From an uncultured Opitutia bacterium (lineage in GTDB: Bacteria; Verrucomicrobiota; Verrucomicrobiia; Opitutales; Opitutaceae), in contig CAIPAH010000024.1 of NCBI GenBank assembly GCA_903862955.1, positions 186,001-250,000 of the forward strand: a DNA stretch of 64,000 nucleotides. Direction: 5' to 3'. Below the pieces are notes generated by a model. The model ran no database searches, was not told where the DNA came from, and saw only the letters and a program-made list of their open reading frames with translations. Below are positions 49,277-61,076 of this stretch, piece by piece. How positions within the stretch are numbered: the stretch's first letter is position 1; the number at the start of each line of letters is the position of its first letter. The position numbers were made by a program, and so were the translations under genes.

Positions 49277-50737
49277 TTAGCTGACGTAGCCCTCTTCGCC
49301 GTGTTCGTTGATGTCGAGACCCTGGCGCTCGACTTCCTCGGTGGGACGGAGTCCGATGGTGGCCTTGACGAGATAGGCGATCACCGCCGTGGCCACGAGG
49401 GCCATGACCAGCGTGATCCCGATCGCCTTGAGCTGGGCGGTCCAGAGGCCGCCGTCGGTGACGAGCTTGGCCAGACCGTTCTTGACGGCCGGGGCACCCG
49501 TGAGGTTGCCGTTGACCGGGCCGCAGACGAGGACGCCGGTGATGAACGCGCCCAAGGTGCCGCCGATGGCGTGCACGCCGAACGTGTCGAGCGCGTCGTC
49601 GTAGCCGAACTTCGCCTTGAGCTTGGTGCAGGCGAGGTAAGGCACGACGGCGGCGAGGACGCCGATGATGACGGCGCCGGTGCTGCTGACGAAGCCGCAG
49701 GCGGGCGTGATCACGACCAGGCCGGCGACCGCGCCGGAGCAGAAGCCGAGGATGGAGGCGTGACCGCGGAAGATCCGCTCGATGGCGCCCCAGGTGAAGG
49801 CCGCCACGGCGGTGGCGAGCGTCGTGGTGGTGAAGGCGTTGGCGGCGATGCCGTCGGCGGCGACGGCGGAGCCGGCGTTGAAGCCATACCAACCCACCCA
49901 GAGCATGCCGGTGCCGACCATGCAGAGCACCATGCTATGCGGGGCCATCTTGTCCCTCCCGAAGCCCACGCGGGGCCCGAGGATCAAGCAGAGGAGCAGG
50001 GCCGACCAGCCCGAGCTCATGTGCACCACGGTGCCGCCCGCGAAGTCGATCGCGGGGATCTTGGCATCGGCGTTCCACACGCCGTTCATCATGCCGCTGG
50101 AGCCCCAGACCATGTGGGCGAGCGGGAAATAAACGACGAACATCCACACCGTCACGAAGGCCATGATCGCGGAGAACTTCATGCGCTCGGCGATGGCGCC
50201 CACGATCAGGGCGGGCGTGATGATCGCGAACATCAGCTGGTACATCGAGAAGACGTTCTGCGAAACCCAGTAGGCGTAGTTGGTGTTGGGGGCGGAAGTG
50301 ACATCCTTCAGGAAGAAATATTCCGTGCCGCCGATATACGGGCTGTTGAAGTTGGACCCGAACACCAGGCTGTAGCCGAAGGCCCACCAGAGGATCGTGA
50401 CGAGGCCGGTGATGCCCAGGCATTGGGCCAGCACCGACAGCACGTTCTTCTTGCGGACCAGGCCGCCGTAGAACAGCGCGAGGCCGGGCAGCGTCATGAA
50501 GAGGACGAGCGCCGCGCTGGTCATCATCCAGGCGTTGTGGCCGGGACCGGCCACGCCGGTCAGGCTTTTGCCGGGATCGGCGTTATTGACGTAGGCCTCG
50601 AGGGCCGCGATCCGTTCATCCGAGGTGGGAGCAGCAGGGGCAGCCGGGGCTGCACTCTGGGCTACGGCGGTCAGGCTGAATAAACAGGCCAGACACGCGA
50701 ACAAGGCAGTGCGAAGCAGACGCAGGGGAGTATGCAT
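49277..50737 (-). CDS. amtB: ammonium transporter
   Basis: The 486-residue protein has a cleavable signal peptide (CLACLFSLTAVAQ), an Ala/Pro-rich periplasmic stretch, and about 11 membrane helices. Conserved Amt motifs include ALFYGGLVRKKNVLSV, GTVVHMSSGWSALL with the first pore His, GMLWVGWYGFNAGS, and DTFGVHAIGGTLGA with the second. It moves ammonium across the inner membrane under PII control. PII genes flank it on both sides. Confidence 0.97.
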   Translation of the reverse strand: MHTPLRLLRTALFACLACLFSLTAVAQSAAPAAPAAPTSDERIAALEAYVNNADPGKSLTGVAGPGHNAWMMTSAALVLFMTLPGLALFYGGLVRKKNVLSVLAQCLGITGLVTILWWAFGYSLVFGSNFNSPYIGGTEYFFLKDVTSAPNTNYAYWVSQNVFSMYQLMFAIITPALIVGAIAERMKFSAIMAFVTVWMFVVYFPLAHMVWGSSGMMNGVWNADAKIPAIDFAGGTVVHMSSGWSALLLCLILGPRVGFGRDKMAPHSMVLCMVGTGMLWVGWYGFNAGSAVAADGIAANAFTTTTLATAVAAFTWGAIERIFRGHASILGFCSGAVAGLVVITPACGFVSSTGAVIIGVLAAVVPYLACTKLKAKFGYDDALDTFGVHAIGGTLGAFITGVLVCGPVNGNLTGAPAVKNGLAKLVTDGGLWTAQLKAIGITLVMALVATAVIAYLVKATIGLRPTEEVERQGLDINEHGEEGYVS

Positions 50738-50801
50738 GGTCGGGAGGCCTCAAGCAGCACCCATGCCACCCGCCGCGCTCCGCGCTCTATACCAAAGACA
50801 A

Positions 50802-50830
50802 AGGGCCGGCTCCCTCGGGGAACCGGCCCT
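50802..50830. terminator. hairpin between PII copy 2 and amtB
   Basis: AGGGCCGG pairs with CCGGCCCT over a 13-base loop in the 112-base spacer. On the minus strand the following bases (TTTGTCTTTGG) are only partly T-rich, so it is a weak terminator or processing site. Its sequence resembles the strong terminator after PII copy 1, as if gene and terminator were duplicated together. Confidence 0.6.
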
Positions 50831-50848
50831 GAAAAAGAGCAAACGGGC

Positions 50849-53034
<2,186 letters not shown>

Positions 53035-53168
53035 GGAAGGTCAGCTAATCTGAGCCGTCACCCCCGGGGCAACCAGAATTTGGGGCGGTATGACACGGGA
53101 ATCTGGCCTAAACCGCTCCCCTGCCCTCCTGATCGGTCTCCGCGACAAACGCGCGACCTCCTGCGCTG

Positions 53169-53336
53169 CTATTCCAACTCGTCCGCCAGGAGGTTCAGTT
53201 TCACGGCCAGCTCGCGCGCCTCGTCGGCGGACAGCTCCACCGGGTCACCAAACGATCCGCCGGCCTTGAGCAGGATCACGCCGGCGTGTTCATCGGTTCG
53301 CAGGATCACGTCTTCCGCAGGATGGGTTGAGTTCAT
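53169..53336 (-). CDS. small acidic protein (55 residues), unknown function
   Basis: The frame encodes a 55-residue acidic peptide (starting MNSTHPAEDVILRTDEHAG, with a helical ELSADEARELAVKLNLLADELE end). Its ATG overlaps the stop of the preceding gene by four bases (ATGA), strong support for translation. The C-terminal amphipathic helix suggests protein binding or dimerisation. Function not recognised. Confidence 0.72.
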   Translation of the reverse strand: MNSTHPAEDVILRTDEHAGVILLKAGGSFGDPVELSADEARELAVKLNLLADELE

Positions 53337-53836
53337 AGTCGGTCGGTTTCTTTGGGAATGGGAGCCTCGTAGCTGATGGCCAAGGTGCCGCTGCCCTGTT
53401 CATGGCCCGGCGGAGCCCAGGTGAGCAGGATGACGGTCTGAACCGCCTTCCATTTGACCTCGATGCCCATCCCGCTGGTCGTGGAATACTCGCGGTCGTA
53501 TTTCGCCCGCAGCAAATCACGGAAGGTCTCAAACTCCTTCTCATCGATCTCGCCCGTCGCCACCAGCGTGACGTTCACGAGCTGTTCCTGCTTGAAGAAA
53601 AACCGGACCTTGAACTTGCGGTCCGCGATGACGATTGAGTCCAGGTCCAGCAGCTCCGTGCCCCGCCCGGCGGGCAGGTCGATCGCCTTCTCGGGTTCAT
53701 GGGCGTCGGGAAGCATTCTCTGCACCTGCCCCACGCTCATGCCCGCCGTGGTGCCCGGCCAGAGCGTCTGGCCGTGCAGCACGCCGGCCAGCAGCACGAA
53801 GGCGATCCCGCTCGCGAGGCTGAGGCTTCGCTTCAT
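53333..53836 (-). CDS. exported protein of unknown function
   Basis: The 167-residue product has a signal peptide (MKRSLSLASGIAFVLLAGVLHGQ) and a domain starting WPGTTAGMSVGQVQRMLPDA, a pattern seen in small periplasmic proteins, followed by alternating beta strands (KFKVRFFFKQEQLVNVTL). It is eight bases after gpmI and overlaps a 55-residue gene downstream. Function not recognised. Confidence 0.8.
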   Translation of the reverse strand: MKRSLSLASGIAFVLLAGVLHGQTLWPGTTAGMSVGQVQRMLPDAHEPEKAIDLPAGRGTELLDLDSIVIADRKFKVRFFFKQEQLVNVTLVATGEIDEKEFETFRDLLRAKYDREYSTTSGMGIEVKWKAVQTVILLTWAPPGHEQGSGTLAISYEAPIPKETDRL

Positions 53837-53844
53837 GCGACTGC

Positions 53845-55431
53845 TCAGGCCGACAACACCAGGTTGTCGCCGGTCATTTCCGCGGGCTTCGGCAGGCCCA
53901 TCAACGCCAGCAAAGTCGGCGCGATGTCCGCGAGCCGTCCGCCCGTGCGCATCCGCGTTTTCTCCGCGGACAAACCCGGGCCGACGACGAACACCTCAAC
54001 CTGGTTCAGCGTGTGCGATGTGTGGGGCGCGTTGTGCACAAAATCCCACATCTGCTCGCTGTTGCCGTGATCGGCGCAGATCACGGCCGAGCCACCCATC
54101 TTTTCGAGCGCCGCCAGCAACTCGCCCACCCCGCGGTCCGTCGTTTCGACGGCCTTGATCGCCGCCGGCAGCGAGCCGGTGTGGCCGACCATGTCGGGAT
54201 TGGCGTAGTTCACGACGATGAAGCCATACTTGCCCGACAGGATCGCCGCCTTGACCAGATCCGTCACTGCGGCCGCAGACATTTCGGGCTGCAGGTCATA
54301 CGTCGCCACCTTCGGGCTCGGTGGACACGCGCGCTCCTCGCCGGGAAACGGCTGGCTGCGGTAATTGTTGAAGAAAAACGTCACGTGCGGGTTCTTCTCC
54401 GTCTCGGCACAGCGGAATTGCGCGATGCCCGCGTCGCTCACCACCTGCCCGAGGATGTTTTTTAACGGCGGCGGCTTCATCGCGATCACGTGCACAGGCA
54501 GGCCCGCCTCGTATTCGGTCATCGTCGCGTAGTAGAGGTCGAGTTTCGCGCCGCGGTCGAAACCCTTGAAATCGTCCAGCACGAACGCCTTCGTGATCTC
54601 GCGCGGCCGGTCACCGCGATAATTGTAGAATAGCACCGCGTCGCCATTGGCGATCACCGCGACGGGGTGCCCATCGGCGCCGACCACCGCCGTCGGCGCG
54701 ACGAACTCGTCACCCTTCTGCGTCGCGGTCAGCGGCGCGTCGTAATACTGCTGCACCGCCGCCGCCGCGCTCGGCGCCGTGGCCACGGCCTTGCGGCCCG
54801 TGAGCAGGTCGTAGGCCTTCTGCACCCGGTCCCAGCGGTTGTCGCGGTCCATCGCCCAAAAGCGCCCGCAGACCGACGCGATCCGGCCGACGCCAATCTG
54901 CTGGCAGGCCGCGTCCACCTGTTTCACGTAGCCCAAGCCGCTCTGCGGCGGCGTGTCGCGGCCATCGGTGAACGCGTGGATGAACACCTCGGTGAGGCCG
55001 TCCTCCTTTGCCTGGCGCAGGATGCCGTAAAGATGCTCCAGCATCCCGTGCACGCCGGCGTCGGAGACGATGCCCATGAGGTGGAGGCGCGAACCGCGGG
55101 TCTTCACGCGATCCACCACGCCCCGCCAGACGGGGTTTGCGGCCAGGCGCTTCTCGGAAAACAGCTTGTTCAACCGGACCAGTTCCTGGTCCACAATGCG
55201 GCCCGCGCCGATGTTCTCGTGGCCAACCTCGCTGTTGCCCATGACGCCGTCAGGCAGGCCCACGTCGAGCCCGCTGGCGTTGATCAGCGTGTGCGGATAT
55301 TTCTTCTGCAGCGCGTCGTCGCACGCCTTTTTGGCCAGAAAGACGGCATTCACGTCATTCTGCGCCGGATCGGGATTCTTGCCCCAGCCGTCGCGAATGA
55401 CGAGGAGCACGGGTTTGCGGGTAGTGGCCAT
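53845..55431 (-). CDS. gpmI: 2,3-bisphosphoglycerate-independent phosphoglycerate mutase
   Basis: The 528-residue metalloenzyme interconverts 3- and 2-phosphoglycerate in glycolysis. The catalytic serine is in GNSEVGHENIG (S67), manganese ligands include VIRDGWG and ADHGNSEQM, and FHAFTDGRDTPP-like HAFTDGRDTPPQS is present. The ATG at 55431 fits the family start; an upstream in-frame ATG at 55449 is less likely. Two small genes follow in the same operon. Confidence 0.96.
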   Translation of the reverse strand: MATTRKPVLLVIRDGWGKNPDPAQNDVNAVFLAKKACDDALQKKYPHTLINASGLDVGLPDGVMGNSEVGHENIGAGRIVDQELVRLNKLFSEKRLAANPVWRGVVDRVKTRGSRLHLMGIVSDAGVHGMLEHLYGILRQAKEDGLTEVFIHAFTDGRDTPPQSGLGYVKQVDAACQQIGVGRIASVCGRFWAMDRDNRWDRVQKAYDLLTGRKAVATAPSAAAAVQQYYDAPLTATQKGDEFVAPTAVVGADGHPVAVIANGDAVLFYNYRGDRPREITKAFVLDDFKGFDRGAKLDLYYATMTEYEAGLPVHVIAMKPPPLKNILGQVVSDAGIAQFRCAETEKNPHVTFFFNNYRSQPFPGEERACPPSPKVATYDLQPEMSAAAVTDLVKAAILSGKYGFIVVNYANPDMVGHTGSLPAAIKAVETTDRGVGELLAALEKMGGSAVICADHGNSEQMWDFVHNAPHTSHTLNQVEVFVVGPGLSAEKTRMRTGGRLADIAPTLLALMGLPKPAEMTGDNLVLSA

Positions 55432-55568
55432 GGAATGGGTAAGGTTCAATCAAACGCCGCTTCGCACATTTGACAACACTGTGGATGGCTCCGCGATGGC
55501 GCACATCCTGTCCGCTGGATCCGGCGTTCGTTTGACTTCATCGCGAAACTTCCGACGAATGGCCCCGC

Positions 55569-56597
55569 ATGTCCCAACGCGCGGTCCTCCTCGTCAACCT
55601 CGGCTCACCCGACTCCCCTTCCGTGCCCGATGTCCGGCGCTACCTGCGGGAATTCCTCGGTGACGAACGCGTGCTCGACCTCCCCGCCCCCGCACGGTGG
55701 CTGTTGCTCGAGGGCATCATCCTGCGCACCCGGCCCAAGAATTCCGCCCACGCCTACGCGTCGGTGTGGACGACCGAGGGCTCACCGCTGATCGCGATGT
55801 CGCAGAAGGTCCAGCGCGACCTCGCGGCGACGCTCGGCGCCGACACGCCCGTTTACCTCGCGATGCGCTATGGCTCGCCGTCCATTGCGCAGGTCGTCGG
55901 CCAGCTCGTCGCCGACGGCGTGCAGGAAGTCCTGCTTTTCCCGCAATATCCCCACTACGCGATGTCGTCGTGGGAAACCGTGGTCGTTCGCGTGATGGAG
56001 GAAGTCGCCCGCCAGGCACCGGCGCTGGGGGTCACCACGGTCCAGCCGTTTTACGAGGATGCCGACTACATCGAGGCGCTCCACGCAGTGGCCGCGCCGC
56101 ACCTGGCCAAGGGCTACGATCACCTGCTGTTCAGCTATCACGGCCTCCCCGTGCGGCACATGCGCAAGGCCGACTCGTCCCACGCGCACTGCATGACCGT
56201 GACTGACTGTTGCAACTCGTGTTCGCCCGCCCATGCGACGTGCTACCGGGCGCAGTGTTTTGCGACCACGCGGGCTTTCGTGAAGCGCGCGGGCCTCGAG
56301 CCGGCGAAATACTCGGTGTCGTTCCAGTCCCGGCTCGTGGGCGAACCGTGGCTGGAGCCCTTCACCGACAAGGAATTCGAGCGCCTGCCGAAGGCCGGGG
56401 TGAAGAACATCCTCGTGATGTGCCCGGCCTTCGTCACCGACTGCCTTGAGACCCTCGAGGAAATCGCCGGCCGCGGACGCGACTCCTTCATTGCCGCGGG
56501 CGGGGTCAAATTCCTCCAGATTCCCTGCCTGAACGACCATCCGGCCTTCATCGATTTTCTCGCCAAACGGACGCAACGGTGGCTCAATCGGGCCTAA
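55569..56597 (+). CDS. hemH: ferrochelatase
   Basis: The 342-residue enzyme inserts iron into protoporphyrin IX. The active-site histidine is in FSYHGLPVRH, the acidic face in CLETLEEI, and the N-terminal LVNLGSPDSP is typical. A cysteine-rich stretch (HCMTVTDCCNSC and CYRAQC) follows the catalytic His, as in ferrochelatases of Bacteroidetes and some others, and may bind a metal or Fe-S cluster. It ends three bases before the likely start of a histidine kinase. Confidence 0.95.
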   Translation: MSQRAVLLVNLGSPDSPSVPDVRRYLREFLGDERVLDLPAPARWLLLEGIILRTRPKNSAHAYASVWTTEGSPLIAMSQKVQRDLAATLGADTPVYLAMRYGSPSIAQVVGQLVADGVQEVLLFPQYPHYAMSSWETVVVRVMEEVARQAPALGVTTVQPFYEDADYIEALHAVAAPHLAKGYDHLLFSYHGLPVRHMRKADSSHAHCMTVTDCCNSCSPAHATCYRAQCFATTRAFVKRAGLEPAKYSVSFQSRLVGEPWLEPFTDKEFERLPKAGVKNILVMCPAFVTDCLETLEEIAGRGRDSFIAAGGVKFLQIPCLNDHPAFIDFLAKRTQRWLNRA

Positions 56598-56599
56598 CC

Positions 56600-59287
56600 G
56601 TGGACCAGCCCAATCTTTCCCGTCCGCCGTTCTCCTTCTCGGCCCAGTCGGCGTCCGCCCAGGCTGCCCCCGAGTTGAGCGCCGTGCTGCTCCTCGATGC
56701 CGACGGCCGCATCACCGCCGCCAATCACTCCGCCCGCGCGCTCTGGGGCACCTCCGGACGTGAACCGGTCGGCGGGCACATTTGCAGTCTGATCCAGTTC
56801 GAGACCGCGTCGGAGGAACCGGGCTGGATCGTCGCCCAGTGGAAGGTCCTGCTTACCGCCACACTCGACCAGAACACCCTGCTCGTCACCAAACCGGCGG
56901 CGGGAGTGCCCCGCAACGTGTTCATCCGCCTGGAATCCCACCTTGGCGCCACGCCCGGCTACATCGCCACGGTCCAGCCCGTGCAGCCGCTCGCCGCGCC
57001 GGCCGTCGGCGACGTCGCCAGTTTTCGCCTGCTGACCGAGAAAGGCGCCGCGGGATTCTTCGACCTCAATCTCAAGACCGGCCGCGCGCACTATTCCGCG
57101 GCGTGGAAAAAGATCCTGGGCTATCTCGACGCTGAGTTGCCCGACACGATTGACCAGTGGCGCGAGCTCATCCACCCGGATGACTCCGGCGCGTCGCCCG
57201 ACCAGCTCGGCAAGAAGATGACCGGCGTGGCGCGGCCGTTCACCGTCGAGTTTCGCATGCGCCACCACGCCGGCCATTGGGTGTGGATCCAGTGTCTCGG
57301 CCTGCAGCTGCCCGGCGCCTCCGGCGAATTGGAACGCATCGTCGGCCTGCACATCGACATCACCGAGCGCAAGGAACTCGAGGAGGCCAGCGTCGCCAAC
57401 GACTCGCGCATGGTGGAGCTGAGCGGGGCCGGTCCGCTCGGCGCCTTCGAGCTGGATTTCATCGGCAAGGTCTTCTGGTTCTCCCCGGCGTGGAAAAGAA
57501 CCCTGGGTTGGGCCGCGGATGAACGCGCCCAGGAACTCGAAACCTTCACCGCCGCCCTGCCGCGCGAGGTCGCCCCCGGCGGCTTCGAGGCTTGGCTGCT
57601 CGCCCTCGCTCCGGGCCAGGCGGAGCTGCTCGCACCAGTGGAACTCGTCGACAAGGCCGGACGCCGCGTGACCGTGCTGCTTGGCGCCCACCGCACGGTC
57701 ACCCGCAAGAAGGAACTCGCCCGCGTCACCGGCTTCATCTGCGCCATCCCCGCCGGCCAATCCCTTTCCACCGGCGGCGGCATCCCCTCCGTCCTCGCCC
57801 ACCAAGCCCTTTCCGCCGTGGCGGAGGGCGTCATCGTCGCCGATGGCCACGGCAAGATCATCTTCGTCAATTCCTCCGCCGCGCGCCTCTTGCAGCGGAC
57901 GCCCGAGGCCGTAATGGGCCAGCCCGTGAACGAGGTTTTCCGCCTCGTCAGCCAGGAAAGCGGCCGGCCCAGCGACCCGGCCTTCGACCGCGCGCTCACC
58001 GCCGACCAGCCGCTGCCGCTTATCAGCCAGGACGCGCTGGCCTACGCCACGGAAGGCACGAAGCCCACGCCGATCGTGTGGTCGGCCCGCGCCGCCATGG
58101 ATCCCGACAGTAAGCCCCTCGGCGTCGCCATCGCGTTCCGCGACCCGGCGGAAATGAGCCTCACGCCCGAGGAACTCGTGAAGGCCAACCGCTTCGAGAC
58201 GCTCGGCCTGCTCGCCGGCGGCATCGCGCACGATTTCAACAATCTCCTCACGACAATCCTCGGCGGCATCTCCCTCGCCAAGGACAACCGCGATTACTCG
58301 TCCCTCGAGGACAGCGAGAAGGCCTGCATGATCGCCAAGGGCCTCACCAAGCAACTGCTGTCGTTCGCCAAGGGCGGCGCCAACACGCAGGCCGTCGTGT
58401 CCGCCAACGAAATTCTCGCCGACTCCATCAAGATCGCCGCCGCCGGCTCCACCGCCGAGATCACCCTCGACGTCGCCGAGCGCACCGCGCCGGTGCAGGT
58501 CGACCGCGCGCAGATCCTGCAGGTGTTCCAGAACCTCATCGTCAACGCCCTTCAGGCCATGCCGCCCGCACCCCACCGCGGCAAGCTCCAGCTCAAGGCC
58601 GGCAACGTCACGCTCGTGGACGGACAGGTCGCAGCCCTCCCGGCCGGCGATTACGTCGAGTTCCAAGTGCGCGACAACGCCAGCGGCATCCCGCCCGAGA
58701 ACATCGCCAAGATTTTCGACCCGTTCTTCACCACCAAGAAGCACGGCACCGGCCTCGGCCTCGCCACCGTCCTCACCATCGTCCGCAAACACGGCGGGCA
58801 GATCACCGTCGACTCCGCCATCGGCGTCGGCACCGCCTTCACCGTGTATCTCCCACCCGCGGGCAAGCCTCCCGAGGTCCAGGCGCGCCGCGCGCCGTCG
58901 CTGCGCTTTGGCACCGGGCGCGTGCTGTTCATGGACGACGACGCGTCCATCACCTCACTCACGGCCTCGATGCTCAAGAGCCTCGATTACAAGTTCGACC
59001 TCGCGAAGAACGGCGACGAGGTCCTCGTGCTCTACAAGCGCTACCTCAATATCGGCCGGCCCTACGACGCGGTGATCATGGACATCAACGTCACCGCCGG
59101 CATGGGCGCGGAGGAAACCTTCACCGCGCTCAAGAAGCTCGATCCCGACGTGCGCGCCATCATTTCCAGCGGCTACGACAACGAGGACATGGTCCGCAAG
59201 TTCCTCGACGCCGGCTTCTGCGGCCACCTGACGAAGCCCTACCGCGTGTCCGACCTCGGCAAGCTGATCAAAACGGTGGTCGGCTAG
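56600..59287 (+). CDS. hybrid sensor histidine kinase (multi-PAS, HisKA, HATPase, receiver)
   Basis: The 895-residue soluble kinase has no membrane helix. Four PAS-like segments are visible (about 25-110, 135-255, 265-370, 400-510). The phosphoacceptor His is in GGIAHDFNN (about 543). The ATPase has an N-box FQNLIVNALQAM, VRDNASGIPPE, a FDPFFTTK F-box and GTGLGLATV. A C-terminal receiver has FMDDDAS, acceptor Asp in VIMDINV (about 827) and LTKPYR. The stimulus and partner are unknown. A GTG at 56579 inside hemH is an alternative start; the GTG at 56600 avoids the overlap. Confidence 0.92.
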   Translation: MDQPNLSRPPFSFSAQSASAQAAPELSAVLLLDADGRITAANHSARALWGTSGREPVGGHICSLIQFETASEEPGWIVAQWKVLLTATLDQNTLLVTKPAAGVPRNVFIRLESHLGATPGYIATVQPVQPLAAPAVGDVASFRLLTEKGAAGFFDLNLKTGRAHYSAAWKKILGYLDAELPDTIDQWRELIHPDDSGASPDQLGKKMTGVARPFTVEFRMRHHAGHWVWIQCLGLQLPGASGELERIVGLHIDITERKELEEASVANDSRMVELSGAGPLGAFELDFIGKVFWFSPAWKRTLGWAADERAQELETFTAALPREVAPGGFEAWLLALAPGQAELLAPVELVDKAGRRVTVLLGAHRTVTRKKELARVTGFICAIPAGQSLSTGGGIPSVLAHQALSAVAEGVIVADGHGKIIFVNSSAARLLQRTPEAVMGQPVNEVFRLVSQESGRPSDPAFDRALTADQPLPLISQDALAYATEGTKPTPIVWSARAAMDPDSKPLGVAIAFRDPAEMSLTPEELVKANRFETLGLLAGGIAHDFNNLLTTILGGISLAKDNRDYSSLEDSEKACMIAKGLTKQLLSFAKGGANTQAVVSANEILADSIKIAAAGSTAEITLDVAERTAPVQVDRAQILQVFQNLIVNALQAMPPAPHRGKLQLKAGNVTLVDGQVAALPAGDYVEFQVRDNASGIPPENIAKIFDPFFTTKKHGTGLGLATVLTIVRKHGGQITVDSAIGVGTAFTVYLPPAGKPPEVQARRAPSLRFGTGRVLFMDDDASITSLTASMLKSLDYKFDLAKNGDEVLVLYKRYLNIGRPYDAVIMDINVTAGMGAEETFTALKKLDPDVRAIISSGYDNEDMVRKFLDAGFCGHLTKPYRVSDLGKLIKTVVG

Positions 59288-60974
59288 CCGCGCCGGGCTT
59301 TTTCTCCGGCAGCAGCACGCGCGCCCGGGCCACTGCAGCCTCCAGGTCGCCGACGATGTTTTCCGACCCAACGCGGTCGAGAAAACCTGACTTATCCATC
59401 AGGAAATACGGCTGGGTATGCGGCCCGCTCAGGATCAGGTGCCGGTGATGCCGGTGCAGTTTTTCCTGCAGCGTCTCGAGCGCGTTCAGCGCCGTGGCGT
59501 CGAGCGCACTCACCGCCGCCATGTGCAGGATGACGACTTTCGTGTCCGCGCCTGCGCGGCGCACCACACTGTCGAGTTTGTCCGCCGCGCCGAACAGCAG
59601 CGCCCCGAACACGCGATAAACCAGCACGCCCTTCGGCAAATTCGCCACCGGCTCGTGGCCCTGCGTGATCGAGGCTTCCTCGTCGTGCGCGATCACATGC
59701 GTCGTGTCCGCGATGCGCTTGATGAACAGCGCCGCCGCCAGCACCAAGCCCCATTTCACCGCCACCGTCAGGTCGAAGCAGGTCGTGAGGATGAACGTTA
59801 CGAGAAATACCGCCGCGTCGCTCTTGGCCTGCCGGCCGAGCAGCAGGAATTCGTCCCAGTCCCCCATGCGCAGCGCCACCACGATGAGCACCGCGCCCAG
59901 CACGGTCAGCGGGATAAACTTGGCGAGGGGCGCCGCCACCAACACGACGAGCAGCAGCGTCAGCGCGTGCGTCATCCCCGCCACCGGCGAATTCGCACCG
60001 TTGCGGACATTGGTCGCCGTCCGCGCCAGCACACCCGTCACCGGAATCCCGCCAAAGAACGGCACGGTGAAATTCGCGATGCCCTGCGCCATCAATTCCT
60101 GGTTCGAGTCATGCCGGTCGTCGATCATGCCGTCGGCCACCACGGCGGAGAGCAATGACTCGATCGCGCCCATCATCGTGATTGCCGCCGCCGGCGCGAG
60201 GAGGTTGACGAGGTGACTCCAGTCGACCACCAGCGGGTGAAACGCCGGCAAGCCGTTGGGAAACGCGTCCGCGCCAAACCGGCTGCTGATGGTCGCCACC
60301 GGCAGCTTCGCGAAATACACCACCGCCGTCCCCAGAATCACCGCCACGATGGACCCCGGCACATACCGGCCCCACGCCTTGGGCCAGAGCGTGATGATCG
60401 CCACGGCCGCAAGCCCGATCACGACCGTGGCCACGCCCAGCGACGGCAGCGCCCGGATGAGTGCGTCCATCTTTTCAAAAAACTCCGCCGGCACCGTCCC
60501 GAGCTGCAGGCCCAGGAAATCCTTCACCTGCGTCAGCATGATCGTGATCGCGATGCCACACGTGAAGCCCGTCGTGACCGGGTGCGGGATGAACTTGATC
60601 AAGGTGCCCAGCCGCGCCGCCCCGAGGACAAACAGGAACACGCCCGACAGCGCCGTGCAGACCAGCAGGTTCGGCAGGCCGTATTGCACGATGATCATGT
60701 AGACCAGCCCCACGAACGCGCCCGCGGGGCCACCAATCTGCACGCGGGATCCGCCGAACGCGGAGACCAGGAATCCGCCAATGATCGCCGTGTAGAGACC
60801 CGCCCCCGGCGAGACGCCCGACGCAATGCCCAACCCGATCGCGAGGGGGAGCGCCACGATGCCCACCGTCAACCCTGCCAGCAGGTCCGCGACGAACTTC
60901 TGCCGCGTGTAAGTTTGCAGGCAGTCGAGCAGCCGGGGCCGGAATGAAAAATAGCGGGAGGCAGGAGCGCTCAT
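59268..60974 (-). CDS. SulP-family anion transporter with STAS domain
   Basis: The 568-residue protein has 10-12 membrane helices and a C-terminal STAS domain (from about residue 440, with MAAVSALDATALNALE). The signature GLTVGIVALPLAIGLGIASG and IGGPAGAFVGLV are typical of bacterial SulP carriers. Substrate may be sulfate, bicarbonate or another anion. It converges with the kinase gene, overlapping by 20 bases. Start ATG at 60974; an upstream frame extends but lacks support. Confidence 0.92.
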   Translation of the reverse strand: MSAPASRYFSFRPRLLDCLQTYTRQKFVADLLAGLTVGIVALPLAIGLGIASGVSPGAGLYTAIIGGFLVSAFGGSRVQIGGPAGAFVGLVYMIIVQYGLPNLLVCTALSGVFLFVLGAARLGTLIKFIPHPVTTGFTCGIAITIMLTQVKDFLGLQLGTVPAEFFEKMDALIRALPSLGVATVVIGLAAVAIITLWPKAWGRYVPGSIVAVILGTAVVYFAKLPVATISSRFGADAFPNGLPAFHPLVVDWSHLVNLLAPAAAITMMGAIESLLSAVVADGMIDDRHDSNQELMAQGIANFTVPFFGGIPVTGVLARTATNVRNGANSPVAGMTHALTLLLVVLVAAPLAKFIPLTVLGAVLIVVALRMGDWDEFLLLGRQAKSDAAVFLVTFILTTCFDLTVAVKWGLVLAAALFIKRIADTTHVIAHDEEASITQGHEPVANLPKGVLVYRVFGALLFGAADKLDSVVRRAGADTKVVILHMAAVSALDATALNALETLQEKLHRHHRHLILSGPHTQPYFLMDKSGFLDRVGSENIVGDLEAAVARARVLLPEKKPGAASRPPF

Positions 60975-61076
60975 CGTCGAGCCGCCGAGATTGTCGGGAC
61001 GGATCCCGCTCCGCAAGGGTCCTTCGGGAACAAGGAGCCTTGCTTCTGGCGGCAATTAGTCTCCTGGCCCGCGAAG

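Noticed and set aside
59268-61055. Longer N-terminus for the SulP transporter
   Set aside because: Residues before the ATG at 60974 are not typical and lack a start with support.
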